From positions 87,134 through 128,385 of the forward strand of contig NZ_RDBO01000084.1 in assembly GCF_008120935.1 (NCBI RefSeq): a stretch of 41,252 bases of DNA. Reading direction: 5' to 3'. The position numbers and the translations under genes are program-made. Every line of letters starts with the position of its first letter. Within the stretch, counting starts at the first letter, position 1. The DNA comes from Streptomyces sp. sk2.1 (GTDB taxonomy: Bacteria > Actinomycetota > Actinomycetes > Streptomycetales > Streptomycetaceae). Positions 1 through 7,222 of the stretch are shown here, piece after piece. Under the pieces are notes generated by a model. That model worked only from the letters and a program-made list of their open reading frames with translations, did not search any database and was not told the DNA's origin.

Positions 1-37
1 TCCGGTGCGCGCCCCTCGTTGCCGGTGCGGTGCGGGA

Positions 38-2737
38 CTACTCGCAGGTACCGGCGAACGTCGCGCGGGTCACCACGTCGGTGGCCGCGGCGGTGGTGTC
101 CAGCCAGGCGATGCGCTGCCCGTCACCGAGCGACGGGGCCAGCTGGGCGCCGGAGGAGCAGGAGACCCGGGTGTAGTCGTCGAGACCGGCGAGCACGTCG
201 GCGGTCCTGGAGACCTTCACCTTGCCGGGGCCGCTCCAGGAGCCGAGGGCGCCCCAGAGGTCGTACGTGGAGTAGGCGAAGTACTCGTCGTTGACCGAGA
301 ACTGGGCGCCGTACACGCTCGACGGGTAGCGCAGCTTGGCCGCCTTCGACAGGTCGTCCAGCGGGGCGGACATGAACTTCGAGCCCGGGATCAGGAAGCC
401 GCCCGTCTCGCGCCAGAAGACGCGGTCGGAGGTGAGCTGGATGTCCGAGACGTAGTCGAAGATGAATCCTGCGATGCGCTTGACCTGGGTGGTGCCCGTC
501 GCGATGTCGTGGACGTACACGTACGTGCCGTCGCCGCCGGCCCAGGCGATCCGGCCGTTCTTCATTGCGAGGCGGGCGGCCCTGGTACCGGCCTCGGGGG
601 TCACATCGACGGTGGTGCCGTCGGCCTTGCGGAGCATGACGTCCTGCTCGCCGTCGGCGGTGGTGCTGATGTAGGCGAGCGCGCCGTTCTCGGTCACCGG
701 CTCGGTCTCGTCGGCGTCGGGGCGGTCGACCAGCTTCTTGATCGCTCCCTGGCCCTTGGAACCGGCCCGGTAGATACCGATGCCGTCGGCGGTGATCCGG
801 GTGAAGACGATGCGGTCGTCGTCCAGGGACGGGTCGAGCAGGTAGGCGTCCTGCTGGGCCAGCTCGTGCGTCGGCTTCTTGCCGAAGCGGCCCACGGTGA
901 TGCCGAAGGCGGCGCTGCCCCGGTCCCAGGCGATGGCGTCGCCGTGGCCGATCGCGTAGACGTCGCCGTTGATCTGCGCGGCCTGCTCGTCGACCCCGCT
1001 GTACACCTCGTACGCGGGCAGGACGTCGGCGCCGATGGTGGTGCCGTCGTGCGTGCCGCTCTTCTTCTCCCAGCCGGTCTCGATGCCGTGGTCGTCGAAG
1101 GCCTTGTCGATGGCGGCGAGTTCGGCGGCCGAGACGTTCAGGGACTTGGCGGCGAGGGTGACCGCGTTGCGCATGTCGGTGAAGCCGGACAGCGGGGTGA
1201 GGTAGTTCTGCGCGGACCGGTAGACGATCCGGTCGGCGAGCTTGCTGTCGAGGTTCTTGCGCATGTCCCACAGCGCGCCGCCGACGATGGTGGAGTTGTA
1301 GTGGACCCCGCCGTTGTCGATGTCGAGCGTGATGGGCTGGTAGTCCTTCTGCGCGTCGCGCCCGTCGTTCAGGTCGCGCAGGGCGCACTCCTCCAGCGGC
1401 TTGGTGCCGTTGCAGAGGTACTCCCCGACGAGGCCGGACGTGGGGTCGCTCATCGCGACGCCCTTGTCGGCGGTCTCCATGGCGTTGCCGAAGTAGTCGG
1501 ATATCGCCTCGTTGAGCGCGCCCGACTGGTTGAGGTAGACGAGCCCGGCGGAGTGCTCGGTGACGCCGTGCGTCATCTCGTGGCCGACGACGTCCAGGCC
1601 GACGGACAGCGGCACGCCGTCCATGTGGCCGTAGACCATCTTGGAGCCGTCCCAGAAGGCGTTGGCGTAGTCCTTGCCGTTGGAGGCGACGTTGACGACG
1701 GAGTGGATCGTGCCGCCCTTGCCGTCGATGCCGTCCCGGCCGATCTGCTCCTTGTAGTACTCGTAGACCTTCGCCGCGTTGAGGTGGGCGTCGACCGCGC
1801 CCGACGAGGTGTTGGCGCCGTCGAAGCGGTCGCTCGCCGAGGTGCTCAGCGGGATGTCGTCGGTGACCGGCCCGCCCGCGACGTCCGTGTACTGCTTGCG
1901 CTGCGCGTCGTACGTGCGGATCTGGCCGCCGGTGGCCGGGTACATGGCGCGCGTGGAGTCGACCAGCGTGTACGAGCCGTCCGCCTCCTTGTTGACGTCC
2001 AGCTCCGCCTCGGTGCCGTCGACCCGTACGCCCGTCCCCTGTGCGGGCGACGCGTCGGCCGCGTCGATGTTGTTGTACGAGAGCGCGATGCCGCCCACCC
2101 GTGCGTCGACATACACCTCCTGGCGCACCGGGCCGCCGTTCGTCCTGCCGCCGGTGACGGTGAAGTGCCAGGCCAGCCTGCCCCCCTGGGCATCGGGCAG
2201 CACGGACAGGCCGTGCGCCTCGGTCCGCGCGTCCCGTACGCCGGACAGGCCGCGGTCGAGCGCGAACATCCGCCGCTTCGCGGTGGCCTCGCTCACCTTC
2301 GGCGTGGTGGAGACCGTGAGGGCCGTGTAGAGCGTGCCGGTCGCGGAGGTGATCCGCTGGCCGCCGTCGGCCGCCTCGGTCTGCACCGCGTACTCGGCGC
2401 CGAAGACCGGGACGCCGTCGTGCTTCTGCCGGAAGCGCACCGAGGACTGCTTGCCGTCCTTGGTGGTCCGCACCGTGCTCAGGTCGGAGGCGGGGACCTT
2501 GTACGTGTCCTCGTGCGCCTTGAGGTGGGCGCGGGCGGCCTGGGCGGGGGTGCCTTCGCGGGCCGAGTCGTCCAGCCCCCGGGTCATCGCGGGGGCCACC
2601 GGCACCGCGCCGGCCGGCGCGGTGGTGGCGGGCGCGGGTTCGTCGTTCGCCCAGGCCGGCGCGGTCAGCAGTGCCGATCCCGTGGCGGCGGCGACCACAC
2701 CCGTCGCCAGCATCCGCCGGATACTCGTTCTCCTCAC
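38..2737 (-). CDS. Secreted M4-family (thermolysin-like) zinc metallopeptidase with C-terminal beta-propeller-like region
   Basis: The 899-residue product starts at GTG 2737, preceded by a GGGGAGGG ribosome site. A longer in-frame start would run through the neighbouring regulator and is not credible. Residues 1-30 form a signal peptide ending AWA. Residues 60-250 resemble the FTP/PepSY propeptide that inhibits and chaperones M4 zymogens. The catalytic domain shows HEMTH (H386, E387, H390) and NEAISD (E410, third zinc ligand), with a later GGVHYNS segment supplying the transition-state His. After about residue 570 roughly 330 residues of repetitive beta-rich sequence follow, probably a propeller. 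Typical M4 enzymes lack this and end near 550. It should degrade extracellular protein. A LuxR-type regulator gene lies immediately upstream on the same strand. Confidence 0.93.
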   Translation of the reverse strand: MRRTSIRRMLATGVVAAATGSALLTAPAWANDEPAPATTAPAGAVPVAPAMTRGLDDSAREGTPAQAARAHLKAHEDTYKVPASDLSTVRTTKDGKQSSVRFRQKHDGVPVFGAEYAVQTEAADGGQRITSATGTLYTALTVSTTPKVSEATAKRRMFALDRGLSGVRDARTEAHGLSVLPDAQGGRLAWHFTVTGGRTNGGPVRQEVYVDARVGGIALSYNNIDAADASPAQGTGVRVDGTEAELDVNKEADGSYTLVDSTRAMYPATGGQIRTYDAQRKQYTDVAGGPVTDDIPLSTSASDRFDGANTSSGAVDAHLNAAKVYEYYKEQIGRDGIDGKGGTIHSVVNVASNGKDYANAFWDGSKMVYGHMDGVPLSVGLDVVGHEMTHGVTEHSAGLVYLNQSGALNEAISDYFGNAMETADKGVAMSDPTSGLVGEYLCNGTKPLEECALRDLNDGRDAQKDYQPITLDIDNGGVHYNSTIVGGALWDMRKNLDSKLADRIVYRSAQNYLTPLSGFTDMRNAVTLAAKSLNVSAAELAAIDKAFDDHGIETGWEKKSGTHDGTTIGADVLPAYEVYSGVDEQAAQINGDVYAIGHGDAIAWDRGSAAFGITVGRFGKKPTHELAQQDAYLLDPSLDDDRIVFTRITADGIGIYRAGSKGQGAIKKLVDRPDADETEPVTENGALAYISTTADGEQDVMLRKADGTTVDVTPEAGTRAARLAMKNGRIAWAGGDGTYVYVHDIATGTTQVKRIAGFIFDYVSDIQLTSDRVFWRETGGFLIPGSKFMSAPLDDLSKAAKLRYPSSVYGAQFSVNDEYFAYSTYDLWGALGSWSGPGKVKVSRTADVLAGLDDYTRVSCSSGAQLAPSLGDGQRIAWLDTTAAATDVVTRATFAGTCE

Positions 2738-2857
2738 AGAGCCCTCCCCATCACACAGCTGTCCGTGGAACGCGAGCGTCCCTTTCGGTTGACGGGGTCG
2801 ATGTTTCGGTACGCGGGGTTCCGCCAACAAGAGATGGCGCTGGCGCGAACGTGCCGT

Positions 2858-2871
2858 GGCGTAAATACGCC
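2858..2871. promoter_or_regulatory. Palindrome between regulator stop and protease start
   Basis: GGCGTA-AA-TACGCC is a perfect 6+6 bp inverted repeat abutting the regulator's stop codon and about 120 bp upstream of the protease start. It could be an operator for the protease promoter or a weak intergenic hairpin. No clear -35/-10 pair was assigned. Confidence 0.3.
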
Positions 2872-3891
2872 TCAGGGGCGCCTCGGTGGAACCGAGTTGC
2901 CGTTCTCCCCGTCCAGCCATCCCGCGCGGGCCGCATACCAGCCGAGCTGGAAGCGGGTCGCGGCGCCCACCTCGTCCATCAGGGCGTGCAGCCGCCGCTG
3001 CACGGTGCGGTGGCCCATGCCCAGCTGGCGGGCGATGGCGGCGTCCGTCAGGCCGACGTGCAGCAGGGCGACGATCTCCCGGTCGACCGCCGCGACCGGG
3101 GACTCGTCCCGCTCCACGGTGCCCGAGGCGTTCAGCCGCCATCCCCTCTCGAAGTGCAGGTCGAAGAGCGAGCCGAGGGCGGTGAGCAGCCCGGTCCTGT
3201 GGACCACGAGCGCCACCGGTTCGGTCTCGCGCTCCGGGTCCAGGGGCAGCAGCGCGATGCGGCGGTCCACGATGACGAGCTTGATGGGCAGCCGGTCCGT
3301 GACGGAGATGTGCTGGCCCTGGGAGACGCAGGAGGTCAGCACGGCCGCGGTCTCCGGCCGTTCCAGCCATTCGCGTTCGACGACGCTGCGCACGGTCACA
3401 CCGCGGCGCGTCATCTCGGAGTCCACCTCCGCGTGGTTGTCCGCGAAGGAGAGCACCGGGGCCACGCGTCTGGTCGGGACCATGGTGCACACCTCGTCCC
3501 TGGCCTGCCGCTGCATCGTCAGCAGGCGGCGCCGGATCGCCGCCGGGCCGGACAGCACCTCCACCGGGGCGCCCGAGGCATGGCTCTGCGCGGAGCGGTG
3601 ACGTTCGGTGAGGTCGCCGACGAGTGACTCGACCCGGTGCAGCGCCGCCCTCCGGGACTCCAGGAGGGGGCCGAGCGCGAGGACGGGCGAGGCGGCCCGG
3701 TAGCGGACGACGCCGTCGCCGTCCGGCCGTGCGGCACTGGCGAGTCCGCGCTCGACGAGCGATTCGAGGGCCCGCGCGACCTCGGGACCGCTCAACGGGC
3801 CCGCGAAAGCGCCCGGTTCGCTGTCGGGACGGTCCACGAGCAGGCGGTAGACCGCGTCCTCCTCCGCGCCGAGGCCGAGCAGGGTCAGCAA
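2872..3891 (-). CDS. TrmB-like/LuxR-type helix-turn-helix transcriptional regulator
   Basis: The 339-residue protein starts at TTG 3891. The same frame continues only 15 codons upstream to a stop, so the start cannot be far off; no ATG or GTG is available there. The N-terminus (LTLLGLGAEEDAVYRLLVDR) looks like the winged-helix segment of TrmB-type proteins, and a middle region of about 150 residues has the phospholipase-D-like fold common in this group. A LuxR-type HTH closes the protein (LTDAAIARQLGMGHRTVQRR). It has no membrane segment and is probably cytoplasmic. It sits directly upstream of the M4 protease on the same strand, separated by 134 bp, an arrangement that suggests control of that protease; this is inference from position. 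Confidence 0.85.
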   Translation of the reverse strand: MLTLLGLGAEEDAVYRLLVDRPDSEPGAFAGPLSGPEVARALESLVERGLASAARPDGDGVVRYRAASPVLALGPLLESRRAALHRVESLVGDLTERHRSAQSHASGAPVEVLSGPAAIRRRLLTMQRQARDEVCTMVPTRRVAPVLSFADNHAEVDSEMTRRGVTVRSVVEREWLERPETAAVLTSCVSQGQHISVTDRLPIKLVIVDRRIALLPLDPERETEPVALVVHRTGLLTALGSLFDLHFERGWRLNASGTVERDESPVAAVDREIVALLHVGLTDAAIARQLGMGHRTVQRRLHALMDEVGAATRFQLGWYAARAGWLDGENGNSVPPRRP

Positions 3892-4300
3892 CGACGCGTC
3901 GATCGGCTCCTGCGGCCGGTGATCGGGGTGCAGTGCTCAGGCTCCGTTCCGCCGGGTCCGGGACGCGCCGCGCGAATCCCGCGGGTCACCGCTCGCGCCT
4001 TCGCCGCCCACGGCCCTTCGAACACCCCGCGCGGCAGCCGCGCCACGACGGTCGGGCGCCTCGCGCACCGTCCTGCCGTCCAGCATCCGGCCCACCCCTT
4101 TTCCGCCCGCCGTCCACCGACAGCGGTCAGATTATCCGGCGGACGCCGTCGGCCGTGACCAGCGAAAGCCCCCCGCACCCCCTCCGTTAGCATGTTCGAA
4201 CTCACGACGATCGCCTCACCCCTGCCCTTCGCCGGAAAACCATGCCAGCCGTCACGAAAAGCGCCCGAGTCCGCCCACACCTAACAAATCGGCCAAACAA
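3892..4300. other. Intergenic region without a supported gene
   Basis: These 409 bp separate the divergent regulator (minus) and PAP2 gene (plus). Open frames here lack ribosome sites and overlap each other in several frames. The last 100 bp are noticeably richer in A/T than the surroundings, consistent with divergent promoters. TAGCAT at 4311-4316 could be a -10 element for a leaderless transcript beginning at GTG 4322, but no convincing -35 was found. No RNA gene or repeat was seen. Confidence 0.4.
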
Positions 4301-5668
4301 TTGATACCTATAGCATCGCGGGTGTTTTCGCGAATAAACCGCATAATTCCGTTCGCCGAACTGCGTCGACCACGGGTGATGCTGTGGGCCGCGGCGGGTG
4401 TGACGACCCTCGGATTCCTGATCGCGCTGGAAATAGCCGCGCGTCATTACGACTTGCCGGGGCCGATCGTCAACCAGGCGCGGGAGGTGATATTCGCCCC
4501 CAAATCCGGCTTCCTGCTGTACGCCAGCATGGCGTTGATGATGGTGGTGCTCACCTGGCGGCAGCGGTTCATCGCCCTCGGCACCGCGCTCGGCATCGAC
4601 CTCGTCATCTTCCTGGTGCGGTGGGCGTTCGACGCCCTGGTGCCCCTCGACGAGGGCCATCCCTTCGGCAGCGGCGCGCTGTGGGTGATCCTGGGCTGCG
4701 CGGTCATCGCCATCACCCGCCGCACGGGCAATGAACGCACCCTGCTGCTGAAGGGCGTGGGGCTGGGGCTGCTGCTGGTGACCGGCCGCAAGACCGGCGA
4801 CACCTGGCTGCTCATCACGTCGAAGACCCGCCCGATGGTGCTCGACCAGTACGTGGCGACCGCCGATCACGCGCTGGGCAACCCGTCGTGGCTGGTGGGC
4901 CGGATCGTCGAGGCCACCGGCCCGATCGGCACCCATCTCCTCGACTACGTCTACGTCCAGCTCGCGGTGGCCGCGGTCATCGCCTCGCTGTACCAGCTGC
5001 GCAACGTGGCGACCGAACGCCGCTTCCCGAGCCACCACCTGGTGCGCACCTTCCTGGTGATCGGCCTGCTCGGACCGGGCATCTACATGATCTTCCCGGT
5101 GGTCGGACCGATCTTCGCCTACGGCGCCGACGGCGGGCAGTGGGCGACGGCCGACCTGTGGCCGGACACGCTGCCGGCGCTCAGCACCCCGCAGCACATG
5201 CCGTTCGACGAGATCACCCCGCGCAACTGCATGCCCAGCCTGCACACGGCGTGGGCCACCGCGATCTTCCTCCACACCCGCAGGAGCCCGCGGTTCCTGC
5301 GCGCCGCGGGCACGTTCTGGCTGATCGCCACGCTCGGCGCGACGCTGGGGTTCGGGTACCACTACGGCGCGGACCTCGTCGCCGGCGTGGTGTTCACCCT
5401 CACCATCGAGGCGGCGCTGCGCTCGCTCGCACGCGGCTGGGACCGGTCGGGAATCCAGCTGGTCGCCTACGGCGTGGCGGTCTTCACCGCGATGCTGGTG
5501 TCGTACCGCTACCTGCCGATGGAGATGGCCGGGTACCCGTGGCTGTTCGGGCCGCTCCTCGTCCTGGCGATGTGCTCGGTGATCTACGGCTACGTACGGA
5601 CCACCAGGCAGTGGGACCCGAAGCCCGTACCGGTACGGCAGCCGGAACCACAGCCCGAACCGGTCTGA
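4301..5668 (+). CDS. PAP2-superfamily integral membrane phosphatase/phosphotransferase
   Basis: The protein has up to 455 residues and many hydrophobic helices. The C-terminal third has PAP2 motifs: N309-C-M-PSLHT (312-316) and GFGYHYGAD (His354, Asp358), which hold the catalytic His and its Asp partner. The pattern resembles the Aur1/inositolphosphotransferase-like PAP2 branch more than soluble acid phosphatases. A classical KxxxxxxRP motif is not evident. Expected substrates are lipid phosphates or polyprenyl phosphates at the outer membrane face. The first available start is TTG 4301, but no ribosome site precedes it. GTG 4322 lies just downstream of a TAGCAT element and may be a leaderless start, so the N-terminus is uncertain by seven residues. 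The tail is Pro/Glu-rich. Confidence 0.85.
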   Translation: MIPIASRVFSRINRIIPFAELRRPRVMLWAAAGVTTLGFLIALEIAARHYDLPGPIVNQAREVIFAPKSGFLLYASMALMMVVLTWRQRFIALGTALGIDLVIFLVRWAFDALVPLDEGHPFGSGALWVILGCAVIAITRRTGNERTLLLKGVGLGLLLVTGRKTGDTWLLITSKTRPMVLDQYVATADHALGNPSWLVGRIVEATGPIGTHLLDYVYVQLAVAAVIASLYQLRNVATERRFPSHHLVRTFLVIGLLGPGIYMIFPVVGPIFAYGADGGQWATADLWPDTLPALSTPQHMPFDEITPRNCMPSLHTAWATAIFLHTRRSPRFLRAAGTFWLIATLGATLGFGYHYGADLVAGVVFTLTIEAALRSLARGWDRSGIQLVAYGVAVFTAMLVSYRYLPMEMAGYPWLFGPLLVLAMCSVIYGYVRTTRQWDPKPVPVRQPEPQPEPV

Positions 5669-5702
5669 GCCGCGGCACACCCGGACATCCGTGATTCCCG
5701 CC

Positions 5703-5737
5703 GTCGGGGCCGGTCGCACACCGCGACCGGCCCCGAC
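5703..5737. terminator. Bidirectional terminator between convergent PAP2 and macro-domain genes
   Basis: Perfect 15-bp arms, GTCGGGGCCGGTCGC and its complement, flank a 5-nt ACACC loop. The hairpin lies 34 bp after one stop codon and 33 bp from the other. There is no U-tract, which is usual for Streptomyces. Confidence 0.8.
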
Positions 5738-5770
5738 CGCTCCGTACGCGCCCCGGGGCCGGTCCGGCGC

Positions 5771-6247
5771 TCAGTCGAAGTCGTACACCGTGACCGGTAT
5801 GTCCCGGCTCAGCAGCCGGTCCGCTATCAGCGGCTCCACCCGGGACCACTTCCCGCCGGCCAGGCCGCACCCGATCCGCGGCATGTGGACCGAGGCGCCC
5901 AGCTCGACCGCCCGGTCGGCCACCGCGCCCAGCCCCGTGTCGATCGCCTCGTAGCGGACCGGGACCCCCTTGCTGCCGGTGCGCATCCCGCGCTGGCCCA
6001 CCATGTTGGCCACCCACACATATGGGCCCACCTGGACGAACTGCACCGCGCCGAGGCCGAAGTCGTTGTCCGCGCGCTCCCGGTGCCAGCGGCGGTACGC
6101 CGCCTCCGGCTCGGGCCAGCGGCGCGAGAGGGCCAGGACGAAGCCCTTGCCCCAGCCCCCCAGGTCGTTGCAGACGTGCACGATGATCTTGACGCCCTTG
6201 CCCTGCGGAGCGGTGGCGTCTCCCTGTACGTATGTGATCTCCCGCAT
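5771..6247 (-). CDS. Macro-domain protein (ADP-ribose-binding / Poa1-like phosphatase family)
   Basis: The 158-residue product starts at ATG 6247 (MREITYVQGDAT). The GDAT start, the HVCNDLGGWGKGF segment and the IGCGLAGGKW loop are the ADP-ribose-binding landmarks of macro domains, arranged as in the Poa1p-like subgroup that removes phosphate or ADP-ribose from small molecules or proteins. It has no signal peptide or membrane segment. A longer frame begins at 6373 but would overlap the divergent MerR promoter and has low-complexity, non-family sequence, so it was rejected. The ribosome site is weak (CTGAAG). No linked ADP-ribosyltransferase gene is present nearby, so the substrate is unknown. 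Confidence 0.85.
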   Translation of the reverse strand: MREITYVQGDATAPQGKGVKIIVHVCNDLGGWGKGFVLALSRRWPEPEAAYRRWHRERADNDFGLGAVQFVQVGPYVWVANMVGQRGMRTGSKGVPVRYEAIDTGLGAVADRAVELGASVHMPRIGCGLAGGKWSRVEPLIADRLLSRDIPVTVYDFD

Positions 6248-6349
6248 GACTTCAGGGTAGGTGTCACCACCGACAACCGGGATCATGGTCGTGGCCACCG
6301 CCCCCGCCTCCGCACCGGCCGGCCCGGCCGGTGCCGCGGTCGAGGCACT

Positions 6350-6381
6350 TTCACAACAGTGGTGAGACAGCAATACTGTTG
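6350..6381 (+). promoter_or_regulatory. MerR-type promoter/operator upstream of the MerR regulator
   Basis: TTCACA (6350-6355) and TACTGT (6374-6379) are spaced 18 bp apart. A perfect dyad CAACAGT (6354-6360) / ACTGTTG (6375-6381) spans the spacer, the classical layout for MerR proteins that twist the promoter. It lies 58 bp upstream of the chosen start, implying autoregulation. Confidence 0.6.
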
Positions 6382-6438
6382 CACCTGATGGACGCAGACG
6401 CGGCAGTCCGCCGCCGGGTCGGGACGCGAGGAGCAGAC

Positions 6439-7170
6439 ATGGCGACCGGGACCGAGGAGCCGACGCTCACCGTCGACGAGCTTGCGGCGCGTGCCGGTGT
6501 CACCGTACGCACCGTGCGCTTCTACAGCACCCGGGGGCTGCTGCCGCCCCCGGTGATCGGGCCGCGGCGGGTCGGGCACTACGGGCCCGAGCACCTGTCC
6601 CGGCTCGCGCTCATCGAGGAGCTCCAGCACCAGGGCATGACGCTGGCGGCGATCGAGCGCTACCTGGAGCAGCTGCCGCCGGACCTGAGCGCGCACGACC
6701 TGGCGATCCACCGCGCGCTGGTCGCGTCCTGGGCACCGGACACGGCGGAGGACGTGACGCGGGCGGAGCTGGAGCGGCGCGCGGGCCGGACGCTGAGCGG
6801 GCAGGACATCGCGCGGCTGGCCGCGATGGGGGTGCTGGAGCGGGCGGAGCCGGTCGACGGCCGCCACCGGGTGGACCCGGGACTGCTGCGGCTCGGGGTC
6901 GAGCTGCTCGGGGTGCCGATCGCCCACGAGACGATCCTGGCCGCCCGCACGGTCCTGCTGGAGCACTCCCGGTCCGCCGCCCAGGAGCTGACCCGGCTGT
7001 TCCGGGACGAGGTGTGGGGGCCGTACCGGGAGCGGGAATCGGACCCGGAGCACGTGGCGGCGATGAAGTCGCTGTCGGCCCACATGCAGCCGATGGTGAT
7101 CCAGGCGCTGGTGACCGCGTTCCAGCGGTCGTTGAAGGAGGAGCTGCGGGCCGCGTTCACCGCGGAGTGA
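6439..7170 (+). CDS. MerR-family transcriptional regulator
   Basis: The 243-residue protein starts at ATG 6439, preceded by GAGGAG at ideal spacing. In-frame ATG 6388 is possible but would coincide with the expected transcription start. Residues 9-40 form the winged HTH (LTVDELAARAGVTVRTVRFY), followed by the MerR wing (HYGPEHLSRLALIEELQHQG). The remaining 160 residues are an all-helical effector domain without a Cys metal site, unlike metal-sensing MerR proteins. It is separated from the converging fad operon end by a strong terminator, so it is its own unit. Its position beside beta-oxidation genes suggests an acyl-CoA-related ligand, but that is inference only. Confidence 0.85.
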   Translation: MATGTEEPTLTVDELAARAGVTVRTVRFYSTRGLLPPPVIGPRRVGHYGPEHLSRLALIEELQHQGMTLAAIERYLEQLPPDLSAHDLAIHRALVASWAPDTAEDVTRAELERRAGRTLSGQDIARLAAMGVLERAEPVDGRHRVDPGLLRLGVELLGVPIAHETILAARTVLLEHSRSAAQELTRLFRDEVWGPYRERESDPEHVAAMKSLSAHMQPMVIQALVTAFQRSLKEELRAAFTAE

Positions 7171-7175
7171 GCCGT

Positions 7176-7209
7176 GGCGGCCGGTGCCCCGTGCGGGGTG
7201 CCGGCCGCC
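7176..7209. terminator. Bidirectional terminator between MerR gene and fad operon
   Basis: GGCGGCCGG (7176-7184) and CCGGCCGCC (7201-7209) form the outer stem, with CCCC/GGGG as an inner stem after a 2-bp mismatch. The hairpin lies between convergent stop codons at 7170 and 7223. Confidence 0.75.
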
Positions 7210-7222
7210 GCGGACCGGGCCG

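Noticed and set aside
5..3601. 1198-residue plus-strand open frame opposite the M4 protease and regulator
   Set aside because: Gly/Val/Ala/Arg-rich shadow of minus-strand genes with recognised domains; no domain, ribosome site or hydrophobic logic of its own.
3885..4280. 131-residue minus-strand frame upstream of the LuxR-type regulator
   Set aside because: No ribosome site, Arg/Gly-rich shadow composition and overlap with the regulator start in another frame.
4202..5719. 505-residue minus-strand frame opposite the PAP2 gene
   Set aside because: His/Arg/Gln-rich low-complexity translation without family features; the PAP2 motifs lie on the plus strand.
6248..6373. N-terminal extension of the macro-domain protein to 6373
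   Set aside because: It would run through the divergent MerR promoter and dyad; added residues are Ala/Gly-rich and not part of the fold.
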